64,000 bases of DNA from Saccharothrix deserti. GTDB lineage: Bacteria; Actinomycetota; Actinomycetes; Mycobacteriales; Pseudonocardiaceae. Positions 25,967 to 34,373 of this stretch are shown in pieces. The stretch spans positions 310,001 to 374,000 of the forward strand of contig NZ_VKAB01000011.1 of NCBI RefSeq assembly GCF_009769385.1, given 5' to 3'. Below the pieces are notes generated by a model that did not search any database, was not told the origin of the DNA, and saw only the letters and a list, made by a program, of their open reading frames with translations. Position 1 is the stretch's first letter. Every line of letters begins with the position of its first letter. Position numbers and translations under genes: made by a program.

Positions 25967-27253
25967 TCAGACACCACTCGGATACGTCTCGGGTTCGAGG
26001 ACGTCGACCTCGCGGGTGTGCAGCGGGCGCAGAGCCGTGGTCTGGTCCACCCAGATGAACGCGTCGTAGCGCTCGCCCAGGACGGTCTCCACGTAGTTGC
26101 CCCACCGCTCGTGCTCCGGGTGGTACACGACGCCGATCGCGCGGTGGGGGAGGGTGTCGGTGAGCAGGTCCGGTTGGTCGCCGCGGGGGAAGACGAACAG
26201 GGCTTCGCCGGGCGCGGCGTGGTGCAACGCGTCCTCCAGCGATCCCGACCGGGCCGGGGGCACCGGCATCGCGCGCATCCCGGCGCCCCACGCCTCGGCG
26301 GCCACCACCGTGCCGCGATGGGTGCCGAAGCCCACCAGCACGACCTGGTCGGGGCCGTACCGCTCGCGGGCGAGCTGACCGGTGTTGACCAGTCCGGAAG
26401 CGGCCATGTCGGTGGCACGCGCGTCGCCGATGTGGGTGTTGTGCGCCCACACGACCGCCTTCGACCCCGGCCCGTGGTGGTCGAGCAGCCGGTCGAGGGT
26501 GTCGTCCATGTGCCGGTCGCGGACGTTCCACGACGGCTGCCCGCCGCCGAGCAGGGACCGGTAGTAGCGCTCGGCCCCGGCCACGACCTCGGCGTTCTGC
26601 CAGGCCCCGAACCGGCCGGCGCCGTCCGAGGCCGCGTGCCGCCGCAGCCGCACCAGCAGGCCGACCACCTCGTTCTCGCAGCCTTGGGGCACGAACCGGG
26701 TGGAGAGCGCGTAGTCCTGCGGGTCGGTGCCGTGCGGCTCGAAGCACCGGTAGGCGGCCACCGCCGCGGGCACCTCCTGCGGGTCGTGCTCACGAAGGTG
26801 GATCAGGATCTCCCGCAGCGATTCCCACAGCGAGTAGACGTCCAGGCCGTGGAACGCCACCCGCTCCTGCTCGGGCAACCCGGCGTTGTGCCGGCGCAGC
26901 CACCGGCAGAAGTCCACGACCTCCTCGTTCGCCCACATCCACGTCGGCCACCGGTCGAACGCGGCCAGCGCGGCACGCGGGTCCTCGGGCGCGCCCGCCC
27001 GGCGGCGCACGGTGGCGTCGACCCGGTCGCAGGCGGGCCAGTCGCCCTCCACCGCGACGAACGAGAAGCCCTTCTCCGCGATCAGCCTCCTGGTCAGCTG
27101 CGCCCGGCGGCCGTAGAACTCGTGCGTCCCGTGACTGGCCTCGCCCAGCATCACCACCCGCGCGTCGCCGACGCGGTCCAGCAGCATGTCGAAGTCGCCG
27201 GCGTCGTGCAGCGGCACGGCCATCGCCGCGACCTCGTCCCCATAACGGCTCAT
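25967..27253 (-). CDS. Erythromycin esterase-family protein
   Basis: A 428-residue member of the EreA/EreB-type superfamily. Conserved segments are MLGEASHGTHEFYGRRAQLT, VAVEGDWPACDRVD, FHGLDVYSLWESL and VWAHNTHIGDARATDM, which hold the catalytic His and Glu residues. Proven members open the macrolide lactone, but many chromosomal relatives have unknown substrates. In M. tuberculosis a related domain occurs in Rv2030c, a DosR-regulon protein. No signal peptide. The gene is divergent from the anti-sigma-like gene at 27433, and an inverted repeat lies between them. Resistance should not be assumed. Confidence 0.82.
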   Translation of the reverse strand: MSRYGDEVAAMAVPLHDAGDFDMLLDRVGDARVVMLGEASHGTHEFYGRRAQLTRRLIAEKGFSFVAVEGDWPACDRVDATVRRRAGAPEDPRAALAAFDRWPTWMWANEEVVDFCRWLRRHNAGLPEQERVAFHGLDVYSLWESLREILIHLREHDPQEVPAAVAAYRCFEPHGTDPQDYALSTRFVPQGCENEVVGLLVRLRRHAASDGAGRFGAWQNAEVVAGAERYYRSLLGGGQPSWNVRDRHMDDTLDRLLDHHGPGSKAVVWAHNTHIGDARATDMAASGLVNTGQLARERYGPDQVVLVGFGTHRGTVVAAEAWGAGMRAMPVPPARSGSLEDALHHAAPGEALFVFPRGDQPDLLTDTLPHRAIGVVYHPEHERWGNYVETVLGERYDAFIWVDQTTALRPLHTREVDVLEPETYPSGV

Positions 27254-27286
27254 GGGTCCCTCCGATGGGTGCTCGGTGTCGGCCTA

Positions 27287-27303
27287 CCCGACGTGCGGTC
27301 GGG
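27287..27303. promoter_or_regulatory. Inverted repeat between divergent genes
   Basis: CCCGAC, five bases, GTCGGG: a perfect 6-bp inverted repeat in the divergent region between the erythromycin-esterase-like gene and the anti-sigma-like gene. It could be an operator for either; no regulator is assigned. Confidence 0.4.
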
Positions 27304-27432
27304 CAAAACAGGTAGGCGCGCCCCGCCCGCCGGTGCGCCACGGAAGACTTCGCGCCATGTCACGGCCGAGGCGTGCGGCGGAGCTGGACGTGGTGGACCT
27401 CGGGCTGCGGGCGAGCCGGGGACGCGCGGGGC

Positions 27433-28263
27433 GTGCCCGCCGAACTGCTCGACGGCTACCTGGAGGACCTGGCCGCGGTCAGCACGACCGGCGCGCAACT
27501 GGGTGTGGAACGGTTGCGGGCACGGCACCACGTCGGCGCGCGTGCGGCGGCGGACGGCGTGGCGTTGCGCGGGCTGATCGACTTCATGCGCCAGGTGGCC
27601 GCGGCGATGGGAGCCGAGGCGGACTGGCGGGTCGGGCTCGGGCGTCCGCAGTCGGGGCCGGGAGGTGCGGTGCGGTCGTTCGAGCAGGCCCGGTACGCGT
27701 TGGACATCGCCGAGCGGCTCGGGTTGCCGGGTCGGCTGCACAAGGCGGCCGACCTGCTCGTCCACAACGGACAGTTCATCGCCGCCGCCGTGCTGCACGC
27801 GTTCAGCCCGGCCGTGATCCCGCGCCCGGCCGGCGATCGCAAGGTGTTCGTCAGGTGCGGCGGGGCGTCGCGGTGGGACGCTCGTACGGTGACGGCCGGC
27901 CCTGACACGGTTGTCCTGGTCGTCCAGGACGGGGACTCGACATCGCCCGAGGAGGTCGCCGACTGGGTGCGCGAGTGCCTGGACGGCTGGCTCGAGCTGG
28001 ACGTGGTGCTGGTCCGCCTCGTGGTGGGCGAGCTGTTCGACAACGCCCGGCGGCACGGTTCGCCGCCCTACGTGCTCGAACTCGTGCTCGACCGGTGGCG
28101 GGAGGCCCTGGTGGTCAGCGTGCGCGACCGCGCGGTCCGCCGGTCGACGCCGTGGCGGTCGTCGGCGGGGCTGGTGTTGGTCGACGGGCTGTCCTCGCGC
28201 TGGGGCGTGCTGACCAAGGCGGCCTTCACCACCGTGTGGGCCGAATTGGTCTTCGAGGACTGA
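27433..28263 (+). CDS. Anti-sigma-like ATP-binding protein (HATPase domain)
   Basis: About 276 residues. The C-terminal half has a GHKL ATPase fold like the RsbW anti-sigma kinases: N-box GELFDNARRHGSPP and a glycine-rich lid SAGLVLVDGLSSRWGV. The N-terminal 120 residues (LLDGYLEDLAAVSTTGAQLG; FMRQVAAAMGAEADW) are helical and unassigned. The GTG at 27433 begins the part with clear coding character. An ATG at 27357 in another frame gives a plausible 20-residue start (SRPRRAAELDVVDLGLRAS), so a frameshift near 27415-27430 is possible. It lies 62 bp before the CtpI-like gene on the same strand. Confidence 0.7.
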   Translation: MPAELLDGYLEDLAAVSTTGAQLGVERLRARHHVGARAAADGVALRGLIDFMRQVAAAMGAEADWRVGLGRPQSGPGGAVRSFEQARYALDIAERLGLPGRLHKAADLLVHNGQFIAAAVLHAFSPAVIPRPAGDRKVFVRCGGASRWDARTVTAGPDTVVLVVQDGDSTSPEEVADWVRECLDGWLELDVVLVRLVVGELFDNARRHGSPPYVLELVLDRWREALVVSVRDRAVRRSTPWRSSAGLVLVDGLSSRWGVLTKAAFTTVWAELVFED

Positions 28264-28325
28264 GCCGCGCCGGTCTATCCACGATCCTGAGGCATAGGAC
28301 GCCACCCGATCGGGAAAACAAGCAC

Positions 28326-31300
28326 GTGGAACTCCTCGGTATCGATCCCCTGCGCACGGCCGGCGGTATCGCCAAGGGACTGGTCGGCCTGGCCCTCGCC
28401 CCGCTGGAGCAGACCCCCGTGCTGCGCCGCGACCGGCGGAAGGTGTGGTCGTGCCCGGGACGCCTGCACATAGAGGCGCACGGCGTGCACGGCCCGCGTG
28501 GCAAGCAGGTCGCCGGCCGGATCGAGCGCACGCTCGAAAACCACCCCGGAGTGCTCTGGGCCCGCGTGAACGCCCCCTCCGCACGGGTGATCGTGGCCGT
28601 CGAAGACCCCGCGCCACCCACCTCCGACCTGCTCGCCCTCGTGCGCCGGGCCGAAGCCGAGCCCGCCACCGAGGACGAGCGCCTGGTCGAGGACGAGCTG
28701 CACCACCCGGCGGACGGCCTCAAAGGCACCCGCCTGCTGTCCACGCTCGCCGCCGACGCGGCGGGCCTGGCGTTGGCCGCCGTCACGAAGATCGCCCCGT
28801 GGGCGCCGCTGCCCGGTGAACTGGTCGCCCTCATCGGCGCCGTCGACCTGCACCCCAGGCTGCGCGAGCTGGCCGCCGGACGGTTGCAGGGCCGGGAACG
28901 CGCCGATACGGCCACCTCGATGCTCGCCGCGCTCATCCGCGGCCTGGCCTCCCGCAGCGAGGGCACGGTGCTGGACATCGCCCAACGCGTGCAGCAGTGG
29001 CGCGAGGCGAAGGCGTACGAACAGGCGTGGTGCGCCGCCGAGGCAGGGTTGATCGGCGGCCCGGACGACGCCGAGGCCGAGCCGATCGTGGTCGAACGAC
29101 CGCGCCCGTTCCCCGAGGGCCCGGTCGACCGCTACGCGCGGCGGGCGTTGGCGGCGGGTGCGGCGGCGGGCGTCGCGGCGGCCCCGTTCACCGGTCCCCG
29201 CCGGGCCGCGGCACTGGGCGTGGCGAGCCTGCCGAAGGCGCCGTCGGTCGGCCAGGCCGCGTTCGCCGCGCAACTGGGCCGTGTGCTGGCCACCAGGGGC
29301 GCGTTGGTGATGGACCGCGCCGTGATCCGCCGACTGGACGCGATCGACGTGCTGGTGCTCGACGAGACCGCGCTCGGCTCGGGCCGTTCGGTGCTCAGCG
29401 ACCTGGTGCCGCTGCCGGACACCGAGCCCGCCGAAGCGGCCGAACGCGCGTTCGCCCTGTTCGACCCCGACGACCCGACCGCCGTGCGACACGACGGCGA
29501 CTGGACCATCGGCCCGGTCGACCGCCTCGACCTGCAAGGGCGCAAGGGCACGCGCGAGCAACGCCGGTTGGCCGACCACGCGGCGGTGCTCGGCCTGACC
29601 AAGGGCCGTCGCCTCCAAGCCGTGGTGGCGGTCGACGTCGAGACCCCACCGGCCGTGGACGCGATCGCGGCCGCGGCACGGGAGGCCGGGCTCCGCGTGA
29701 TCGTGGCCACGGACCGCGAACATGCGCCGGTCCGGTTCGCCGACCGTCTCATCCCGTCGGGAAAAGGCCTGGTCGGCGCGGTGCGAGCGCTCCAGGGCGA
29801 CGGGCACGTGGTGCTGCTCGTGTCCGACAACCGCCGGGCGCTCGGCTCGGCGGACTGCGGCGTCGGCGTGCACCAGGACGGTGATCCGCCGCCGTGGGGC
29901 GCGCACGTCGTGGTCCGCGATCTCGAACCGGCCGTGCTGCTGGTGGAGGCGGTCCCGGCGGCCCGGCTGGTCAACCGGGACGGGATCATGCTTGCCCAGG
30001 CGGCGAGCGGCATCGGCGCGGTGAGTGTGCTCAGCACCCGTGGTCCCACGCCCGCCCAAGGTGCGGCCCGTGCGGTCGACGGTGCGTCGGCCATCGCGTT
30101 CGTGGACGGTGTGTGGCGGGCGAAGCGGCTGAGCGGCGCCACGCCGGCATCGGATTCCTTGGCCGCACCCGCCACCGCGCAGCCGTGGCACCTGATGCCG
30201 GCGGCCACCGTGCTCGACCGGCTGGGTTCGGGCCGCGACGGGCTGGCCGACGGCGAGGCGCAACGCAGGCTGCGCACGTCCGCCGGGCGGCAGGCCGTCG
30301 GCACGAGCCTGGGCAGCGCGTTCCTGGCCGAGTTGTCGAACCCGCTGACGCCGGTGCTGGCCGGTGGCGCGGCGGTGTCGGCGGCGGTGGGTTCCCCCGT
30401 CGACGCGGCGCTGGTCGTGGGCATCGTGGGTCTGTCGGCGCTGATCGGCAGCGTGCAGCAGGTCGTCACGGACCGGGCGCTGGCCAACCTGCTCGGCCGC
30501 TCGGCGGTGCGCGCCACCGTGGTCCGCGACGGGCGCGACCGCGAGGTGACGGCCGACGAGTTGGTGCCGGGAGACGTGGTGCGGCTGGCGGCAGGCGACG
30601 TGGTGCCCGCCGACTGCCGCCTGCTCGACGGTGAAGGGCTCGAAGTCGACGAGTCGTCGGTCACCGGCGAATCCCTCCCGGTGACCAAGGACCCGGCCCC
30701 GGTGGTGGCCGCCGAACTGGCCGACCGGTCGTCCATGCTCTACGAGGGCACCACGATCGCCGCCGGTGAGGCGCTGGCCGTGGTCGTCGCCACCGGGGAC
30801 GCCACGGAGGTCGGCCGCAGCATGGCGGCAGCCAGGCGCAACACGCCCACCACCGGCGTGGAGGCACGGCTGGCCGAGTTGACCCGCAAGGCGCTGCCCG
30901 TCGCACTGGGGTCGGCCGCGGCCGTCACCGGCGCGGGACTGCTGCGCGGCGTGCCGCTGCGGCAGAGCATGGGCGCGGCGGTGAACCTCGCCGTCGCTTC
31001 GGTGCCCGAAGGGCTCCCGTTCCTGGTCAACGCCGCCCAATTGGCCGCCGCACGACGGCTCGCCGAGCACGGCGCGCTGGTCCGCAACCCGCGCACGATC
31101 GAGGCGCTGGGCCGGGTCGACGTGCTGTGCTTCGACAAGACCGGCACGCTGACCGAGGGCAAGCTGAGCGTCGGCCGCGTCGACAACGGCCGCCGTGGCG
31201 CGGCGCTCGGTGAGCTGAACGACGAACTGCGCCGGGTCATGGCCGCCGCCGTCCGGGCCACACCGGCCGCCGACGACCCCGGTGAACTGGCGCACCAGAC

Positions 31301-32693
31301 CGACCGTGCCGTGCTGGAAGGCGCACGACGGGCGCGCGTCGGCCCGACGACCGGTGCCCGCGGCTGGACCCTGGTCGAGGCGCTGCCGTTCGAACCGTCC
31401 CGCGGCTACCACGCGACCGCCGGCAAGGTCGGGAAGCGGATGGTGCTGAGCGTGAAGGGCGCGCCCGAAGTGGTGCTGCCGCGCTGCGACGCCGACCCGC
31501 GCGAACTGCGCCGGCTGGAAGAGCGGGTCCGCCGGCTCGCCGGTCGCGGCCACCGGGTGCTGGCGGTCGCCGAGCGCACCGGGTTCGAAGGCGACACGGT
31601 GACCGACGACGACGTGAAGGGCCTGTCCCTGCTGGGTTTCGTCGCGCTGGCCGACCCGGTGCGCGACAGCGCGCCACCGGCCGCGGCGAAGCTGCGCGAG
31701 GCCGGGGTGCGGATCGTGATGATCACCGGCGACCACCCGGCCACCGGCGAGGCGATCGCCACCGAGGTCCGGGGCGACGCGGACATGACCGTGGTGACGG
31801 GATCGCGGATCGACGAGCTGGACGACGACGGGCTGGACGCGCTGCTGCCGACCGTGGACGTGATCGCCCGCTGCAGCCCGGCGCAGAAGGTGCGGATCAT
31901 CGAGGCCTACCAGCGGCTGGGCCGGGTGGTCGCGATGACCGGTGACGGCGCGAACGACGCGCCCGCGATCCGGCTCGCCGACGTCGGCATCGCGTTGGGC
32001 AGGCGCGGCACGCCGGCCGCCCGTGCCGCCGCCGACCTGGTGGTCACCGACGACCGGCTGGAGACGATCATCGCGGCGCTGGTCGAGGGCCGGGCCATGT
32101 GGGCGTCCGTGCGCGAGGCGCTGGCGATCCTGCTCGGCGGCAACTTCGGCGAGATCGCGTTCAGCGTGCTCGGTTCGGCGTTGACCGGGCGGTCGCCGTT
32201 GACCGCACGGCAGCTCCTGCTGGTGAACCTGCTGACCGACCTGGCGCCCGCGTTGGCCATCGCGCTGAGCAGGCCCGCCGGCGAGTCCGTGCCCGACCTG
32301 CTCCGTGAAGGACCGACGTCGTCCCTGGGCAGCGCGCTGAACAAGGACATCACCGCCCGTGCCATCACCACGACCCTCGGCGCGACGGCGGCGTGGACGG
32401 CGGCCCGTCTCACCGGCCGCTCCCGCCGGGCGAGCACCGTGGCGTTGGCCGCGCTGGTCGGCACCCAGCTCGGCCAGACCCTCGTCACCGGCGGGCTGGA
32501 CCGGTCCGTGCTGGCTGCGGGCCTCGGTTCGGTGGCCGCGCTCGGCGCGGTGATCCAGACGCCGGGCGTCAGCCAGTTCTTCGGCTGCACGCCGCTGGGC
32601 CCGATCGGCTGGGGCATCGCGCTGTCCAGCGCCACCGCCGCGAACGTCCTCGGCCTGGTGCTGAACCCACTGGTCACTCGACGTGCCGACTGA
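28326..32693 (+). CDS. Large CtpI-like P-type cation ATPase
   Basis: A 1455-residue membrane pump. An N-terminal HMA-like region (WSCPGRLHIEAHG, near residues 38-50) comes first. The C-terminal half is a complete P-type ATPase: TGES (780-783), PEGLPFLVN in a membrane helix, the phosphorylation site DKTGTLT (Asp937) and GDGANDAP (from 1206). Residues about 270-600 look like a decayed second copy, with DETALG at 346-351 where the phospho-Asp motif would be. Length and order resemble mycobacterial CtpI; the ion is unknown. The GTG at 28326 is chosen because upstream codons lack coding character. A terminator-like hairpin lies 150 bp after the stop. Confidence 0.87.
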   Translation: MELLGIDPLRTAGGIAKGLVGLALAPLEQTPVLRRDRRKVWSCPGRLHIEAHGVHGPRGKQVAGRIERTLENHPGVLWARVNAPSARVIVAVEDPAPPTSDLLALVRRAEAEPATEDERLVEDELHHPADGLKGTRLLSTLAADAAGLALAAVTKIAPWAPLPGELVALIGAVDLHPRLRELAAGRLQGRERADTATSMLAALIRGLASRSEGTVLDIAQRVQQWREAKAYEQAWCAAEAGLIGGPDDAEAEPIVVERPRPFPEGPVDRYARRALAAGAAAGVAAAPFTGPRRAAALGVASLPKAPSVGQAAFAAQLGRVLATRGALVMDRAVIRRLDAIDVLVLDETALGSGRSVLSDLVPLPDTEPAEAAERAFALFDPDDPTAVRHDGDWTIGPVDRLDLQGRKGTREQRRLADHAAVLGLTKGRRLQAVVAVDVETPPAVDAIAAAAREAGLRVIVATDREHAPVRFADRLIPSGKGLVGAVRALQGDGHVVLLVSDNRRALGSADCGVGVHQDGDPPPWGAHVVVRDLEPAVLLVEAVPAARLVNRDGIMLAQAASGIGAVSVLSTRGPTPAQGAARAVDGASAIAFVDGVWRAKRLSGATPASDSLAAPATAQPWHLMPAATVLDRLGSGRDGLADGEAQRRLRTSAGRQAVGTSLGSAFLAELSNPLTPVLAGGAAVSAAVGSPVDAALVVGIVGLSALIGSVQQVVTDRALANLLGRSAVRATVVRDGRDREVTADELVPGDVVRLAAGDVVPADCRLLDGEGLEVDESSVTGESLPVTKDPAPVVAAELADRSSMLYEGTTIAAGEALAVVVATGDATEVGRSMAAARRNTPTTGVEARLAELTRKALPVALGSAAAVTGAGLLRGVPLRQSMGAAVNLAVASVPEGLPFLVNAAQLAAARRLAEHGALVRNPRTIEALGRVDVLCFDKTGTLTEGKLSVGRVDNGRRGAALGELNDELRRVMAAAVRATPAADDPGELAHQTDRAVLEGARRARVGPTTGARGWTLVEALPFEPSRGYHATAGKVGKRMVLSVKGAPEVVLPRCDADPRELRRLEERVRRLAGRGHRVLAVAERTGFEGDTVTDDDVKGLSLLGFVALADPVRDSAPPAAAKLREAGVRIVMITGDHPATGEAIATEVRGDADMTVVTGSRIDELDDDGLDALLPTVDVIARCSPAQKVRIIEAYQRLGRVVAMTGDGANDAPAIRLADVGIALGRRGTPAARAAADLVVTDDRLETIIAALVEGRAMWASVREALAILLGGNFGEIAFSVLGSALTGRSPLTARQLLLVNLLTDLAPALAIALSRPAGESVPDLLREGPTSSLGSALNKDITARAITTTLGATAAWTAARLTGRSRRASTVALAALVGTQLGQTLVTGGLDRSVLAAGLGSVAALGAVIQTPGVSQFFGCTPLGPIGWGIALSSATAANVLGLVLNPLVTRRAD

Positions 32694-32706
32694 CGGCACC
32701 GGGTAC

Positions 32707-32718
32707 TTAACCGGTTTA
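32707..32718. promoter_or_regulatory. Third AACCGGTT palindrome, between ATPase and SGNH genes
   Basis: TTAACCGGTTTA repeats the core of the two locus 1 LacI operators. It lies 13 bp after the P-type ATPase stop and 270 bp before the SGNH hydrolase start. A TTGACA hexamer follows at 32764. Confidence 0.45.
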
Positions 32719-32845
32719 TCAAGGGCCCACCCGTTGGAAAATAGTTCGTCTCATTAGGCGGATCTTGACACTTAAACGGTTCACTGATTGCCTGGAGCGG
32801 CTGGGTTGGATGCGAACACGTACGGCCCGCCGCCGAACTGGACAG

Positions 32846-32881
32846 CAGCCCGTGCGAGTCAACGTCGCCTCGCACGGGCTG
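32846..32881 (+). terminator. Hairpin with perfect 13-bp stem
   Basis: Arms CAGCCCGTGCGAG and CTCGCACGGGCTG with a 10-base loop. It probably ends the P-type ATPase transcript. Because a TTGACA lies upstream of it, it could instead sit in the SGNH leader. Confidence 0.65.
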
Positions 32882-32987
32882 TGTTGTGCGTTGCGCGTCC
32901 CCAGCGGCAACCCTGGGCTGACCGGGCCGGCGTGCTGCACCAGAATCGGTCGGTCACACCACCGAGCCGCGGAGGTCGGTCCACCCG

Positions 32988-34214
32988 ATGAGTCTCGTCC
33001 CCGGAGCCCGTCCGTCCGGCCGTTGGGTGCACACGTGGGTGTCCTCACCGCAGCCGACCAACCCGGCCGACATGCCGCCCGCGCCGTTCACCCAGGACAG
33101 CCTGGTGCTCGCCGACGCCACGCTGCGGCAGACCGTGCACACGTCCGTCGGCGGCGATCGGCTGCGGCTGTGGTTCTCGAACGCGTTCGGCAGGGCCGCG
33201 CTGCCGATCACCGCCGTGTCCGTGGCGCTCCCGGCTCACGGGCAGGCCGGGGTGAGCGCGGTCGAGCCGGGCTCGGTCCGCCGGGTCACCTTCCACAGCC
33301 GGTCCACTGTGGTCGTGCCGGTCGGCGCGCAGGTGGTGTCGGACCCGCTGGACTTCCCGGTCGCACCGGACGCGAACCTCACCGTGACGGTGTTCCTGGC
33401 CGACGGCCAGGCATCCGACCTCATCACCTCGCACCCCGGCTCGCGGACCACCTCCCACCTGCTGGCCGGTGACCACGTCGAGGCCGTCGACCTGCCGGGC
33501 GCGTCGACCACCGACCACTGGTACTTCCTCAGCGGCGTCGAGGTGTGGTCGGAGCGTTCCGCCGCGGCCGTGGTCGTGCTGGGCGATTCCCTGAGCGACG
33601 GGAGGGGCTCCACCACCAACGGCAACGACCGCTGGCCGGACCGGCTGCTCGCCCGGCTCCGGTCACGCCCGACCACCGCCGACGTCGCCGTGCTCAACCA
33701 GGGCACGGGAGGGAACCGCGTGCTCACAGACGGGGTCGGCCCGAGCGCGCTGGCCCGGCTGGACCGGGACGTGCTGGCGCAGAGCGGTGTGGCGTGGCTG
33801 GTGCTGTTCGAGGGCATCAACGACATCTGCACCGCCGACGCGACACCGGTGGCGCAGAAGCAGGTCGTGGACGACCTCTGCGCGGCCTACGAGCAGATCG
33901 TGGTGCGCGCCCACGCCCACGGCATCGGCGTGTACGGGGCGACGTTGGCGCCCTTGGGCGGCAACGAGGCCTACGACGATCTGGACGGCTGCCGTGAGGC
34001 GACCCGGCAGACGGTCAACGAGTGGATCCGCACCAGCGGCACGTTCGACGCGGTGCTCGATTTCGACGCGGCGGTGCGCGACCCGCAGGAGCCCCGACGC
34101 CTGCTCGCGGCCTGCGACGAAGGCGACCACCTGCACCTGAACCCGGCCGGCTACCAGGCGCTCGCCGACGCCGTCCCGGCGGACCTGTTCGAACGGCGCC
34201 CGCAGGGGCGCTGA
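32988..34214 (+). CDS. SGNH/GDSL-family hydrolase
   Basis: A 408-residue esterase-like protein. A beta-rich N-terminal domain (to about residue 190) precedes the SGNH catalytic domain: block I VVLGDSLSDGRG, block III LNQGTGGNRVLTD, block V-like FEGINDICTAD and the catalytic Asp/His pair in GDHLHLNPAGYQ. Relatives include secreted lipases and carbohydrate esterases, but no signal peptide is visible here. Next to xylan genes, removal of acetyl or other ester groups from xylo-oligosaccharides is a fair guess. The ATG at 32988 starts the compact N-domain. Confidence 0.83.
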   Translation: MSLVPGARPSGRWVHTWVSSPQPTNPADMPPAPFTQDSLVLADATLRQTVHTSVGGDRLRLWFSNAFGRAALPITAVSVALPAHGQAGVSAVEPGSVRRVTFHSRSTVVVPVGAQVVSDPLDFPVAPDANLTVTVFLADGQASDLITSHPGSRTTSHLLAGDHVEAVDLPGASTTDHWYFLSGVEVWSERSAAAVVVLGDSLSDGRGSTTNGNDRWPDRLLARLRSRPTTADVAVLNQGTGGNRVLTDGVGPSALARLDRDVLAQSGVAWLVLFEGINDICTADATPVAQKQVVDDLCAAYEQIVVRAHAHGIGVYGATLAPLGGNEAYDDLDGCREATRQTVNEWIRTSGTFDAVLDFDAAVRDPQEPRRLLAACDEGDHLHLNPAGYQALADAVPADLFERRPQGR

Positions 34215-34242
34215 CCGGCTCGACGCGGGAGGCGTTGCCACG

Positions 34243-34253
34243 CAAAAGTTTCG
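34243..34253. promoter_or_regulatory. Xylan-type operator before GH67
   Basis: CAAAAGTTTCG matches the palindrome CGAAAGTTTCG at 10 of 11 positions. Inverted repeats of CGAA and TTCG are reported at Streptomyces xylan genes (from memory). Two further near-copies lie by the GH3 operon and its LacI gene. Confidence 0.55.
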
Positions 34254-34373
34254 TAACCCGGCTGTTCACGTATGTCGAAAGTGGACGTACCTCGGTCGGG
34301 CCGTTTTCCTTGCCGTGAAAGTGAAATCGACATAGGTTGGTGTGACCGAGCCCGAACCGGAAAGGGACCGAGC

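Noticed and set aside
25967..27253. Considered calling the erythromycin-esterase-like gene a macrolide resistance determinant
   Set aside because: Many chromosomal members of this family have other or unknown roles and no antibiotic cluster or mobile element is nearby.
28275..32699. A 1474-codon open frame antisense to the P-type ATPase gene
   Set aside because: It mirrors the high-GC codon pattern of the real gene. Its translation is Arg/Gly/His-rich with no domain, while the plus strand has complete ATPase motifs.
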